Assembly (NCBI GenBank): GCA_030832695.1
Contig: JAURIP010000062.1
Span: forward strand, 1-8,124
DNA length: 8,124 nucleotides
Reading direction: 5' to 3'
Origin: Sediminibacterium sp.
GTDB taxonomy: Bacteria > Bacteroidota > Bacteroidia > Chitinophagales > Chitinophagaceae
Shown here: positions 1 through 6,222 of the stretch, in pieces
Layout of the letters: each line of letters opens with the position of its first letter
Position numbering within the stretch: position 1 is the stretch's first letter
Notes under the pieces: model-generated
What the model was told of the DNA's origin: nothing
Seen by the model: the letters and a program-made list of their open reading frames with translations, nothing else
The model's database searches: none
Translations under genes and position numbers: made by a program

Positions 1-1080
1 AAGATAAGTAACTGAATTGTCAGCTGGACGATACAACACAGTTTCGGTGCTTTTAAGTAAAGCATCTAAGTTTTTTAATTGCACTGTTTGTAAAGTGGGA
101 TCCGCATAATGCCATATATCAACACTCACTCGATCAAATTCAGGCAAACTGGTGTCTTTAGCAGGCAGTATGGGCTGGACACCTAAGGAAAGTGCCAACC
201 CAGATTTACTAAATGTAATTTTACGATCGCCTCCAATGGTATATTGTTTTGGAATTTGATCATGATTTCGGTTTATAACAAAATGTGCCGAATCCAAATC
301 GTGGTTATAATAAGCTAAGGTATAGTTTTTTTGTAAAGCTTTGTCAGTGCTGTCTCGCTCAACTAAATAGGCCAATTGCTTTCCTTGTTCATCCCAGGTA
401 AAATTGGTTGCAGTATAAAAATGACTACTCAATGTAATCGTATTAGAATCTGCGATGGAACACAAAAATATTTTTGCCTCCTTTTGTTTGGTTCTAACCT
501 GATACATCATAACACCTTCCCCTTTTGGATGAATTAAATATTGGGAAATATTATTAAATATTCTTTCTTGTCCAGAACTTAAATCTCTAAAATAAAGCTG
601 CGCTCCTTCCTTGTTGAAGTCACCCTTTGACTCCTTTAAATACGCCATTAATCCATTTCCAAATTCAGGTACTTGAAAACTTTTCACTCCAGAAATTTTA
701 TTCATTTTCCCAGTAGCTAATACTAAAATTACCAAACTATCTTTGGGCATTTCATCTGGCTTTTTTTTATCAATTTTAGCCTTCCTCGTTTCGTTGAAAG
801 TGGGTTTTATTTTTGCAATTAAATAATTTCCATCTTCTGTAAAAACAGGTTGCGCTCCCCTTGGAATAATGATTTCAATTTTAGATACAATATTTTTAAT
901 AATCAGAACTGCATCCCCTTCCTGTGGGTTAATGCTATAGCAAATAAACTTTCCTTGCGGTTGCCATATTGACTCACGAATCGATTCCCATTGATCATAT
1001 ACAGAATGATCCAATGCTATTTTTTGGGAAAACGAAAAAAGCGATATAAATAAAGAAAAAATGGTAAAAAATTGCTTCAT
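1..1080 (-). CDS. S9-family (prolyl oligopeptidase-like) peptidase, N-terminal part, runs off the window
   Basis: The frame is open from ATG at 1080 to base 1, giving 360 residues with no stop, so the C-terminus lies outside the window. Residues 1-19 form a signal peptide (Lys3, then a Phe/Ile/Leu-rich core ending SFSQ), so export to the periplasm or envelope is expected. The segment at residues 24-33 (DHSVYDQWES) followed by a CYSINPQEGDAVL stretch matches, from memory, the start of large Bacteroidetes S9 peptidases, whose N-terminal half is a beta-propeller-like domain. Short repeated beta-type units such as FTEDGNYLIAKI and FTWDEQGKQLAYLV fit a propeller. DIWHYADPTLQTVQ near residues 321-334 is also typical of this group. 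The Ser-Asp-His triad of the alpha/beta-hydrolase domain would lie beyond the window, so activity cannot be judged. A TolB/WD40-like propeller protein without the hydrolase domain is the alternative. It is preceded by a 145-bp gap and is probably transcribed on its own. Confidence 0.8.
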   Translation of the reverse strand, partial: MKQFFTIFSLFISLFSFSQKIALDHSVYDQWESIRESIWQPQGKFICYSINPQEGDAVLIIKNIVSKIEIIIPRGAQPVFTEDGNYLIAKIKPTFNETRKAKIDKKKPDEMPKDSLVILVLATGKMNKISGVKSFQVPEFGNGLMAYLKESKGDFNKEGAQLYFRDLSSGQERIFNNISQYLIHPKGEGVMMYQVRTKQKEAKIFLCSIADSNTITLSSHFYTATNFTWDEQGKQLAYLVERDSTDKALQKNYTLAYYNHDLDSAHFVINRNHDQIPKQYTIGGDRKITFSKSGLALSLGVQPILPAKDTSLPEFDRVSVDIWHYADPTLQTVQLKNLDALLKSTETVLYRPADNSVTYL

Positions 1081-1225
1081 ATTAATTTATTTGAATTTCT
1101 AAGATACACCAACAATTTGGAAATTTTATATAATAAATTAACACCTAGATGAGTCATAATATGAAATGTAACCTATTATTCATTATGCCATTTATAGAAC
1201 TCCTACTATTGACGTTATAAGATTT
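1081..1225. other. Intergenic gap between the transporter stop and the peptidase start; weak promoter candidate
   Basis: This very AT-rich gap follows the minus-strand transporter and precedes the minus-strand peptidase, so it should hold a terminator, a promoter or both. On the minus strand TATCTTAG (1106 to 1099) resembles TAnnTTTG with one mismatch and lies 18 bp from the peptidase ATG, close to the spacing seen for the exonuclease gene. No clear -33 TTG sits at the proper distance. An imperfect, bulged hairpin pairs CATAAT (1155-1160) with ATTATG (1182-1187), but no T-tract follows it, so I do not call a terminator. No RNA gene or small ORF is visible. Confidence 0.35.
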
Positions 1226-2119
1226 TTAAGCTGGGGTTTTCAATTTATGCTGTTTTACTATTCGATACATTTGAATGAGTACAGATAATGCGATTAAGCT
1301 GAGACCAATGTAAAAGCTGGCGCCTAATTGCTTCTGTTCCTTAAACAAAACAAAAGCAAGAATGATACCATAAACTGGCTCTAAATTTAAAGTGACATTT
1401 AAAGTAAAGGCACTAATATGTTTTAAGGAGGATAACATTAAATGATTGGCCCAAACAGTACAAGCGATTGCTAAAAAAAATAACCAAACCCAATCATTCC
1501 AGCGGGGTAAAACAAATTGATTTTGGTTCAATCCAACAGATCCTAAAATAATTAAGCTTAAAAAAAATACCCCTCCCATCATTTCATAAAATTGTATGGT
1601 AAACGTATCCACTTTATTGGTGACTCCTTTATTGATAACTGAAAAAATAGACGCTAAAAGTGCAGACACTAACCCAACAATTATTCCAGTTCTGAATTTT
1701 GTATCAAAATGAAATATTAAAAGTATGCCAATAAAGCTGAGTGCTCCAATCAATAAATCACGCCACTTTATTTTTATTTTTATGGCCATTGGTTCAATGA
1801 GGGAAGTAAACATACTTGTACTTGAAAAACAAACAAGGGCAATTGATACATTGGCTAATTTAATACTCCCATAAAAACAAACCCAATGAAGGGCAATGAT
1901 TGCACCAATACCTATTAATTTAAATTTTGTTGCAAAATTGTGTCGAAACTTTTGCTGTGAAAAAAAATATATAAATAGTAAAACTATTGAGGCAATCAAC
2001 ATTCTATAAAAAACCAACATCAGACCATTTAATTGTATTAAATAACCGAGCGGCCCTGTTAAACCTGCCAAAAAAACAAAAACATGTAGTTGTAATAAAG
2101 CCTTCTTAAATGTTGACAC
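1226..2119 (-). CDS. EamA/DMT-superfamily inner-membrane transporter
   Basis: This 297-residue, very hydrophobic protein has about ten membrane segments in two EamA repeats (roughly residues 8-136 and 145-285). The second repeat carries the family signature NLEPVYGIILAFVLFKE near residues 245-261, followed by a last helix and a short basic tail. The length is standard for the family. Relatives export amino acids or other metabolites; the substrate here cannot be read from sequence. The start is GTG at 2117-2119: an in-frame TAA at 2129-2131 rules out extension, and the first downstream ATG (codon 34) would remove helix one. The start overlaps the end of the glycosyltransferase by 14 bp, which suggests translational coupling on one transcript. 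The gene is probably last in its operon. Confidence 0.88.
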   Translation of the reverse strand: MSTFKKALLQLHVFVFLAGLTGPLGYLIQLNGLMLVFYRMLIASIVLLFIYFFSQQKFRHNFATKFKLIGIGAIIALHWVCFYGSIKLANVSIALVCFSSTSMFTSLIEPMAIKIKIKWRDLLIGALSFIGILLIFHFDTKFRTGIIVGLVSALLASIFSVINKGVTNKVDTFTIQFYEMMGGVFFLSLIILGSVGLNQNQFVLPRWNDWVWLFFLAIACTVWANHLMLSSLKHISAFTLNVTLNLEPVYGIILAFVLFKEQKQLGASFYIGLSLIALSVLIQMYRIVKQHKLKTPA

Positions 2120-2858
2120 GAATGCGCTTTATAATTTTGATGAATTTCCCTGTGCTGGATTGCCATTGCATATTTAAAACGCCCAATATTGCTTCTTTAA
2201 TAATCCCTTTGGTCATTTTACTTGCTCCAATTTTTCGATCTATAAATTTGATGGGCACTTCCTTAATGATAAATCCTAATTTCCAAGCCGCAAATTTCAT
2301 TTCAATTTGAAATGCGTAGCCAATAAAATTAATGGTACTCAGATTAATTGAATCTAACACTTTACGCTTATAGCAAACAAAACCAGCAGTTGGATCCTTC
2401 ACTGGTATTCCTGTTATTAACCTGGTATAAGCGGATCCTCCAATGGAGTAAATTTGACGATCCAATGGCCAGTTTTCGGTACTACCTCCATTCACATACC
2501 GGCTTCCTACTGCAACATCAGCACCATTCATACAGGCTTCCGCTAATCTATCTAAATCATAAGGACTGTGAGAAAAATCGGCATCCATTTCAAAAATCAA
2601 ATCATAATTACGTTTCAAGGCCCATAAAAAACCATGGATATAAGCGGTGCCTAAACCTAATTTACCAGATCTTTTTTCAATAAAAATGCGGCCAAAATGT
2701 TTTGGCATTAATCCTTCAACTATTTCTGCAGTACCATCTGGAGAACCATCATCCACCACCAATACATGATACTCAGCTTCAAATCCGACAACAATTTCAA
2801 TGATGGAAGCAATATTTTCCATTTCATTGTAAGTGGGTATGATGACTAATTTTTTCAA
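2106..2858 (-). CDS. Polyprenol monophosphomannose synthase-like family 2 glycosyltransferase
   Basis: This 250-residue GT2 (GT-A fold) enzyme resembles dolichol/polyprenol-phosphate mannose synthase (DPM1). Members transfer a sugar, usually mannose from GDP-mannose, to a polyprenyl phosphate at the cytoplasmic face of the membrane. Visible motifs are the N-terminal VIIPTYNE (residues 5-12), the nucleotide-binding VVDDGSPDGT (34-43), the metal-binding D92-A-D94 in EMDADFSH, DPTAGF (155-160), GYAFQIEM (180-187) and DR..G.SKM (207-215). There is no C-terminal membrane domain, so it is the soluble or peripheral type. The sugar specificity is an inference. The start is TTG (2856-2858): an in-frame TAA at 2877-2879 leaves no ATG upstream, and the protein begins exactly where the family normally does. 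It lies 26 bp after the exonuclease stop and overlaps the transporter start. Confidence 0.9.
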   Translation of the reverse strand: MKKLVIIPTYNEMENIASIIEIVVGFEAEYHVLVVDDGSPDGTAEIVEGLMPKHFGRIFIEKRSGKLGLGTAYIHGFLWALKRNYDLIFEMDADFSHSPYDLDRLAEACMNGADVAVGSRYVNGGSTENWPLDRQIYSIGGSAYTRLITGIPVKDPTAGFVCYKRKVLDSINLSTINFIGYAFQIEMKFAAWKLGFIIKEVPIKFIDRKIGASKMTKGIIKEAILGVLNMQWQSSTGKFIKIIKRIRVNI

Positions 2859-2884
2859 CTCGGGGGTATGATCGTTTTAAATAA

Positions 2885-3652
2885 TTATTTTTTTAAAATA
2901 CTGCGGTTAAGTATCTCCGTTAATTTTTGTTTGGTGTGTAAGGCAAAATCACCCTTCATCATCCAATCGTAATATTGTGGCTCATCTTTTAGTACCTGAA
3001 CCACTGATTTACCTTTGTGCTTACCGAAATTAAATATTTCTACACCATTTTCCATAATAAATCGGCCTGCGAAATCCACAATTTGGTCCTCGCCAGTAAA
3101 TTTGACGATGCTTTCTACTGTATTCCCAATATTTGAATACTTTTCCACCTGCGCTTCTAGTACTTCCCAGGTGGCCATAGCATCGGCTTCGGCGGTGTGT
3201 GCATCCTCTAAATTCTTATTACAATAAAACTTATAGGCAGCGGTTAATGTTCTTTGCTCCATTTTATGGAACACCTTCTGAACATCCAATAATTGCCTGC
3301 TTTCCATATCGGCTGAAATCCCCGCCCTTAAAAATTCCTCATTTAACATAGGGATGTCAAAACGATTACTATTATAGCCCCCCAAATCAGCGCCTTCAAT
3401 GAATTGTTTGATTTCATTGGCAATTTGCTTAAAGCTTGGCGCATCCTTTACCATTTCATCTGAAATGCCATGAATGGCAGTTACCTGAGCAGGTATGGGC
3501 ATCTCAGGATTAACCAGTTTTCGTTTCACTTGCTTTGTGCCATCAGGCATTATTTTTACCAGGGCTATTTCAACTATTTTATCAAGGCTTACATTGATTC
3601 CGGTAGTTTCAAGATCAATAAAAACAATGGGCTTGGTTAATTGTAAATTCAT
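2885..3652 (-). CDS. DnaQ-like DEDDh 3'-5' exonuclease with ExoX-like C-terminal domain
   Basis: This 255-residue protein has two parts. Residues 8-170 form an RNase H-fold exonuclease of the DnaQ/PolC-epsilon type with all DEDDh residues in place: D13 and E15 in FIDLETTG, D99 in NSNRFDIPML, and H152 and D157 in HTAEADA. It should remove nucleotides from 3' ends using two metal ions. Residues about 193-250 form a small domain with the motif FNFGKHKGKSVVQVL and YYDWMMKGDF, which I recognise as the ExoX-like C-terminal domain found on some exonucleases and nucleic-acid enzymes, probably for binding nucleic acid. It is annotated in Bacteroidetes as a 3'-5' exonuclease or polymerase III epsilon-like protein, but it is not clearly the replicative proofreader. 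It has an ATG start and a Bacteroidetes-type promoter match 17 bp upstream, and is first in an apparent operon. Confidence 0.9.
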   Translation of the reverse strand: MNLQLTKPIVFIDLETTGINVSLDKIVEIALVKIMPDGTKQVKRKLVNPEMPIPAQVTAIHGISDEMVKDAPSFKQIANEIKQFIEGADLGGYNSNRFDIPMLNEEFLRAGISADMESRQLLDVQKVFHKMEQRTLTAAYKFYCNKNLEDAHTAEADAMATWEVLEAQVEKYSNIGNTVESIVKFTGEDQIVDFAGRFIMENGVEIFNFGKHKGKSVVQVLKDEPQYYDWMMKGDFALHTKQKLTEILNRSILKK

Positions 3653-3668
3653 ATATATTATTATGCCT

Positions 3669-3676
3669 CAAAGTTA
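3669..3676 (-). promoter_or_regulatory. Putative -7 promoter element for the exonuclease operon
   Basis: On the minus strand this reads TAACTTTG, a full match to the Bacteroidetes sigma-factor consensus TAnnTTTG. It lies 17 bp upstream of the exonuclease ATG, implying a very short leader. No convincing TTG/TTTG -33 element is seen at the expected distance, so the call rests on one half of the promoter. Confidence 0.45.
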
Positions 3677-3735
3677 ATTAAACTAATGGTGTAATTAGGC
3701 GTAAAAATGCACTAATATAACTGAAGGAAATTAAG

Positions 3736-3743
3736 TAAATTTG
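3736..3743 (+). promoter_or_regulatory. Putative -7 promoter element for ytxJ
   Basis: TAAATTTG matches the Bacteroidetes -7 consensus TAnnTTTG at every fixed base and ends 22 bp before the ytxJ ATG. A -33 TTG at the usual spacing is not evident. It is oriented away from the equivalent element of the exonuclease gene, as expected for a divergent promoter region. Confidence 0.45.
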
Positions 3744-3765
3744 TGCTGCAAAACGCATAATTATC

Positions 3766-4098
3766 ATGAACTGGATACCATTAACCGACCAAAATCAGCT
3801 CGAAACTATAAAAGACCAATCCTTCACAACACCACAAGTCATACTCAAACATAGCACTACCTGTAGCATAAGCAAAATGGCCTTGGCTAGACTAGAAAGA
3901 GCTGAAGCCCCTACTTCCATCCAATTTTACTATTTAGATTTATTGAACTACCGGGCAATATCAAATGCTATTGCTGAAAAATTTAGTGTTTACCACGAGT
4001 CGCCTCAGATTTTATTAATCAAGAATGGCGAATGCATATTTGATGAAAGTCATGGCGGAATTCAAATGGAAGAAATTGTGGAACAAGCAACGCGATAG
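3766..4098 (+). CDS. ytxJ: YtxJ-type monothiol bacilliredoxin (bacillithiol system protein)
   Basis: This 110-residue thioredoxin-fold protein matches the YtxJ (DUF2847) family, from memory, in length and along most of its sequence. The N-terminal MNWIPLTD, the KHSTTCSISKMA segment with the single active-site cysteine C33, and the cis-proline region YHESPQILLIKNG (P80) are typical. Family members are linked to bacillithiol and are thought to remove bacillithiol from mixed disulfides on proteins in the cytoplasm; this role is less well tested than that of BrxA/BrxB. C90 is a second cysteine outside the active site. The C-terminal SHGGIQ differs from the SHWxIT I remember in relatives. It is the only plus-strand gene, has its own promoter match, and ends 6 bp from the stop of the convergent thiolase gene. 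A generic monothiol thioredoxin-like protein is the alternative. Confidence 0.88.
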   Translation: MNWIPLTDQNQLETIKDQSFTTPQVILKHSTTCSISKMALARLERAEAPTSIQFYYLDLLNYRAISNAIAEKFSVYHESPQILLIKNGECIFDESHGGIQMEEIVEQATR

Positions 4099-4104
4099 AA
4101 AAAA

Positions 4105-5286
4105 CTAGCAACTTTCAATGACCATTGCACTAGCACCACCTCCCCCGTTACAAATTGCAGCAGCACCATACTGTGCTTTATTTTTTTGTAAAATATGAAT
4201 AAGGGTAACCAATATGCGCGCGCCACTGCATCCCAAAGGATGACCCAAGGATACTGCACCTCCATGTACATTTACTTTAGTTGGATCTAATTTTAATAAG
4301 GAAGTATTTACCAAGCCTACTACAGAAAAAGCTTCATTAAATTCAAAATAAGATATTGCCTCTTTTCCAATACCTGCTTTCGCTAATGCTTTTGGTAAAG
4401 CCAAGGCAGGACTGGTCGTAAACAATCGAGGGTCTTGTTCAGCATCAGCAAATCCTTTAATAATTGCGATTGGTTTTAATCCCAATTCATTTGCCTTCCT
4501 TTTGCTCATCAATACCAATGCCGCAGCACCGTCATTCATGGTGGAAGCATTCGCCGCAGTCACTGTGCCATCTTTACTAAATGCAGGATTTAGATTCGCA
4601 ATTTTATCAAAATTTACTTTATAGGGTTCTTCGTCTTTATCTACGATTAATGCATCCCCTTTTTTTTGCGGAATAATTACTGGTATTATTTCCTGCTTAA
4701 ACAATCCTTCCTCCGTTGCCGCTTGTGATTTTTTATAACTATGCATTGCAAAATGATCTTGCTCCTGTCTTGATATGTGATTATCCTTCGCGCAACTGTC
4801 CGCAAAATTACCCATGGCTATATTATCATACACATCGGTTAAACCATCTTTTGCTAAGCCATCCAACAAACTAATATCCCCATATTTATTGCCCCACCTT
4901 TGTTGCATATTATAATATGGAACATTACTCATACTTTCCATACCACCTGCAATAACTATATCCGCATCACCGAGTAAAATATTTTGCGCTGCAATGGCAA
5001 CCGATTTCATACCACTCGCACACACTTTATTAATGGTAATACAAATTACTTTATTAGAAAGTCCCGCTTTAATAGCAGCTTGTCTTGCAGGCGCTTGACC
5101 TAGCCCCGCTTGAAGCACACAACCCATAATCACTTCATCAATCATGTGCGCATCCAGCCCTGATTTGTCTAAAGCTCCTTTTATTGCAATAGCGCCTAAT
5201 TCAGTAGCGCTTAAACTACGCAAGCTACCGCCAAAGGAGCCGATGGGTGTTCTCACTGCCGAAATGATATATACTTCGTTGTGCAT
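4105..5286 (-). CDS. Acetyl-CoA C-acetyltransferase (thiolase)
   Basis: This is a complete 393-residue thiolase. The acyl-accepting cysteine C89 lies in [10 protein letters not shown]; the other catalytic motifs are NEAF (317-320), H349 in [16 protein letters not shown] and C379 in [11 protein letters not shown]. Thiolases either condense two acetyl-CoA to acetoacetyl-CoA or cleave 3-ketoacyl-CoA in fatty-acid breakdown. Segments such as [25 protein letters not shown] and [19 protein letters not shown] closely recall the mitochondrial acetoacetyl-CoA thiolase (ACAT1/T2) group, so biosynthetic or short-chain activity is favoured, but a longer-chain beta-oxidation role is not excluded. No partner gene (hydratase, 3-hydroxyacyl-CoA dehydrogenase, CoA transferase) is nearby. 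The start is ATG, 30 bp after the CvfB-like gene, probably on the same transcript. The 3' end faces ytxJ with only 6 bp between. Confidence 0.93.
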   Translation of the reverse strand: MHNEVYIISAVRTPIGSFGGSLRSLSATELGAIAIKGALDKSGLDAHMIDEVIMGCVLQAGLGQAPARQAAIKAGLSNKVICITINKVCASGMKSVAIAAQNILLGDADIVIAGGMESMSNVPYYNMQQRWGNKYGDISLLDGLAKDGLTDVYDNIAMGNFADSCAKDNHISRQEQDHFAMHSYKKSQAATEEGLFKQEIIPVIIPQKKGDALIVDKDEEPYKVNFDKIANLNPAFSKDGTVTAANASTMNDGAAALVLMSKRKANELGLKPIAIIKGFADAEQDPRLFTTSPALALPKALAKAGIGKEAISYFEFNEAFSVVGLVNTSLLKLDPTKVNVHGGAVSLGHPLGCSGARILVTLIHILQKNKAQYGAAAICNGGGGASAMVIESC

Positions 5287-5316
5287 ACTTGAAAGAATTT
5301 ATAAGAAAATTAAAAT

Positions 5317-6204
5317 CTATTCTGCGATTTCATCTACCACTGGCGCATCAGGTGCTACTTCTACTTCTGGTAATAATCGAATCCCTTCTGCTTCAATAGT
5401 GATTCTTTTGCTTTTGTACAAGATGCCCACATTCATTTTAAAAGCTTTTTTACTCATTCCAAAAAAAGCATAAATCTCATCAGGATTTGATTTGTCATGA
5501 TAAGGTAAAAAATTGCCGTGTGATTTAAGCAATCTTACAATGGTCGAATTATCATCATCTAATTTTTCAACACCTTGCTTTCCAATACCTATATCCAACT
5601 TATTACCTTCTCGTATTTTTTTTACAAATGCTTCTTGAATAAATTGTCCGATATGCAAATGGGTAAAAACTTCATTTTTATATACCAACCCTTGGTGAAC
5701 TTGATTCACAATCACCACATAACCCAAATCAGATTCGCGATACACTTGCACACTTACTTTTTCTCCTTCTTTAATAGTTAAATTGTCATTACTTAATTGA
5801 TTGTCAATTTTTTCAGTAGCAGCAACACGACCTGTTTGTTTGTCAATATAAAGTTTTACTAAATACTTTCCACCCAAACGCATACTTGAAAGCTGTTGGG
5901 AAACTGGAACAAATAAATCCTTCATTAACCCCCAATCCATAAACACACCTTGTTTGGTCACATCCACTACTTTTAAAGCAGCAATTTCACCCACTACCGC
6001 AAAAGGTTCCTGGGTAGTCGCTACTAAACGGTTATCAGAATCATGATAGATGAAAACACTAATCGTATCTCCGATTTGCAAACCCGAGGGAACAAATCTT
6101 TTGGGAAGAAGGATACCCTCTTCACCATCATCCATATAAAATCCAAAGTCAACCTTTCGGTCCACGCGTAGGAGATTAAATTGACCTACATTAACAGTTG
6201 ACAT
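5317..6204 (-). CDS. cvfB: CvfB-like S1-domain RNA-binding protein
   Basis: This 295-residue protein has the layout of the CvfB/YitL family: three consecutive S1-like OB folds (about residues 4-64, 68-132 and 143-210), then a winged-helix domain (about 215-278). Helpful motifs are GFYMDDGEEGILLPKRFVP in the first S1 repeat, GVFMDWGLMKDLFVP in the second and LPYHDKSNPDEIYAFFGMSKKAFK in the winged helix. CvfB binds RNA, and its loss affects virulence-factor expression in Staphylococcus aureus; the role in Bacteroidota is not established, so the symbol marks the family only. The last 17 or so residues form an acidic, Val/Pro/Ala-rich tail that looks unstructured. It begins at ATG 18 bp after parC, with an A/T-only stretch rather than a Shine-Dalgarno sequence upstream, and is probably co-transcribed with parC and the thiolase. 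Confidence 0.85.
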   Translation of the reverse strand: MSTVNVGQFNLLRVDRKVDFGFYMDDGEEGILLPKRFVPSGLQIGDTISVFIYHDSDNRLVATTQEPFAVVGEIAALKVVDVTKQGVFMDWGLMKDLFVPVSQQLSSMRLGGKYLVKLYIDKQTGRVAATEKIDNQLSNDNLTIKEGEKVSVQVYRESDLGYVVIVNQVHQGLVYKNEVFTHLHIGQFIQEAFVKKIREGNKLDIGIGKQGVEKLDDDNSTIVRLLKSHGNFLPYHDKSNPDEIYAFFGMSKKAFKMNVGILYKSKRITIEAEGIRLLPEVEVAPDAPVVDEIAE

Positions 6205-6222
6205 AAGTTTATATTTATAATA

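Noticed and set aside
1155..1187. Imperfect hairpin in the gap after the transporter gene, considered as a terminator
   Set aside because: The stem is A/T-rich and bulged, the loop is long, and no T-run follows on the minus strand.
2348..2683. Plus-strand open frame of 111 codons
   Set aside because: It lies wholly inside the glycosyltransferase gene on the opposite strand, whose motifs are intact; the translation has no recognisable features.
4116..4127. Inverted repeat CAATG-AC-CATTG near the convergent 3' ends, considered as a terminator
   Set aside because: The stem is only 5 bp with a 2-base loop, no T-tract follows on either strand, and it lies inside the thiolase coding sequence.
4062..4271. 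Minus-strand open frame of 69 codons overlapping the ends of ytxJ and the thiolase gene
   Set aside because: It is out of frame with the thiolase and antisense to ytxJ; both of those are clearly real.
5144..5473. Plus-strand open frame of 109 codons spanning the thiolase/CvfB-like junction
   Set aside because: It is antisense to two well-supported genes, with low-complexity Ser/Leu/Ile content and no family resemblance.
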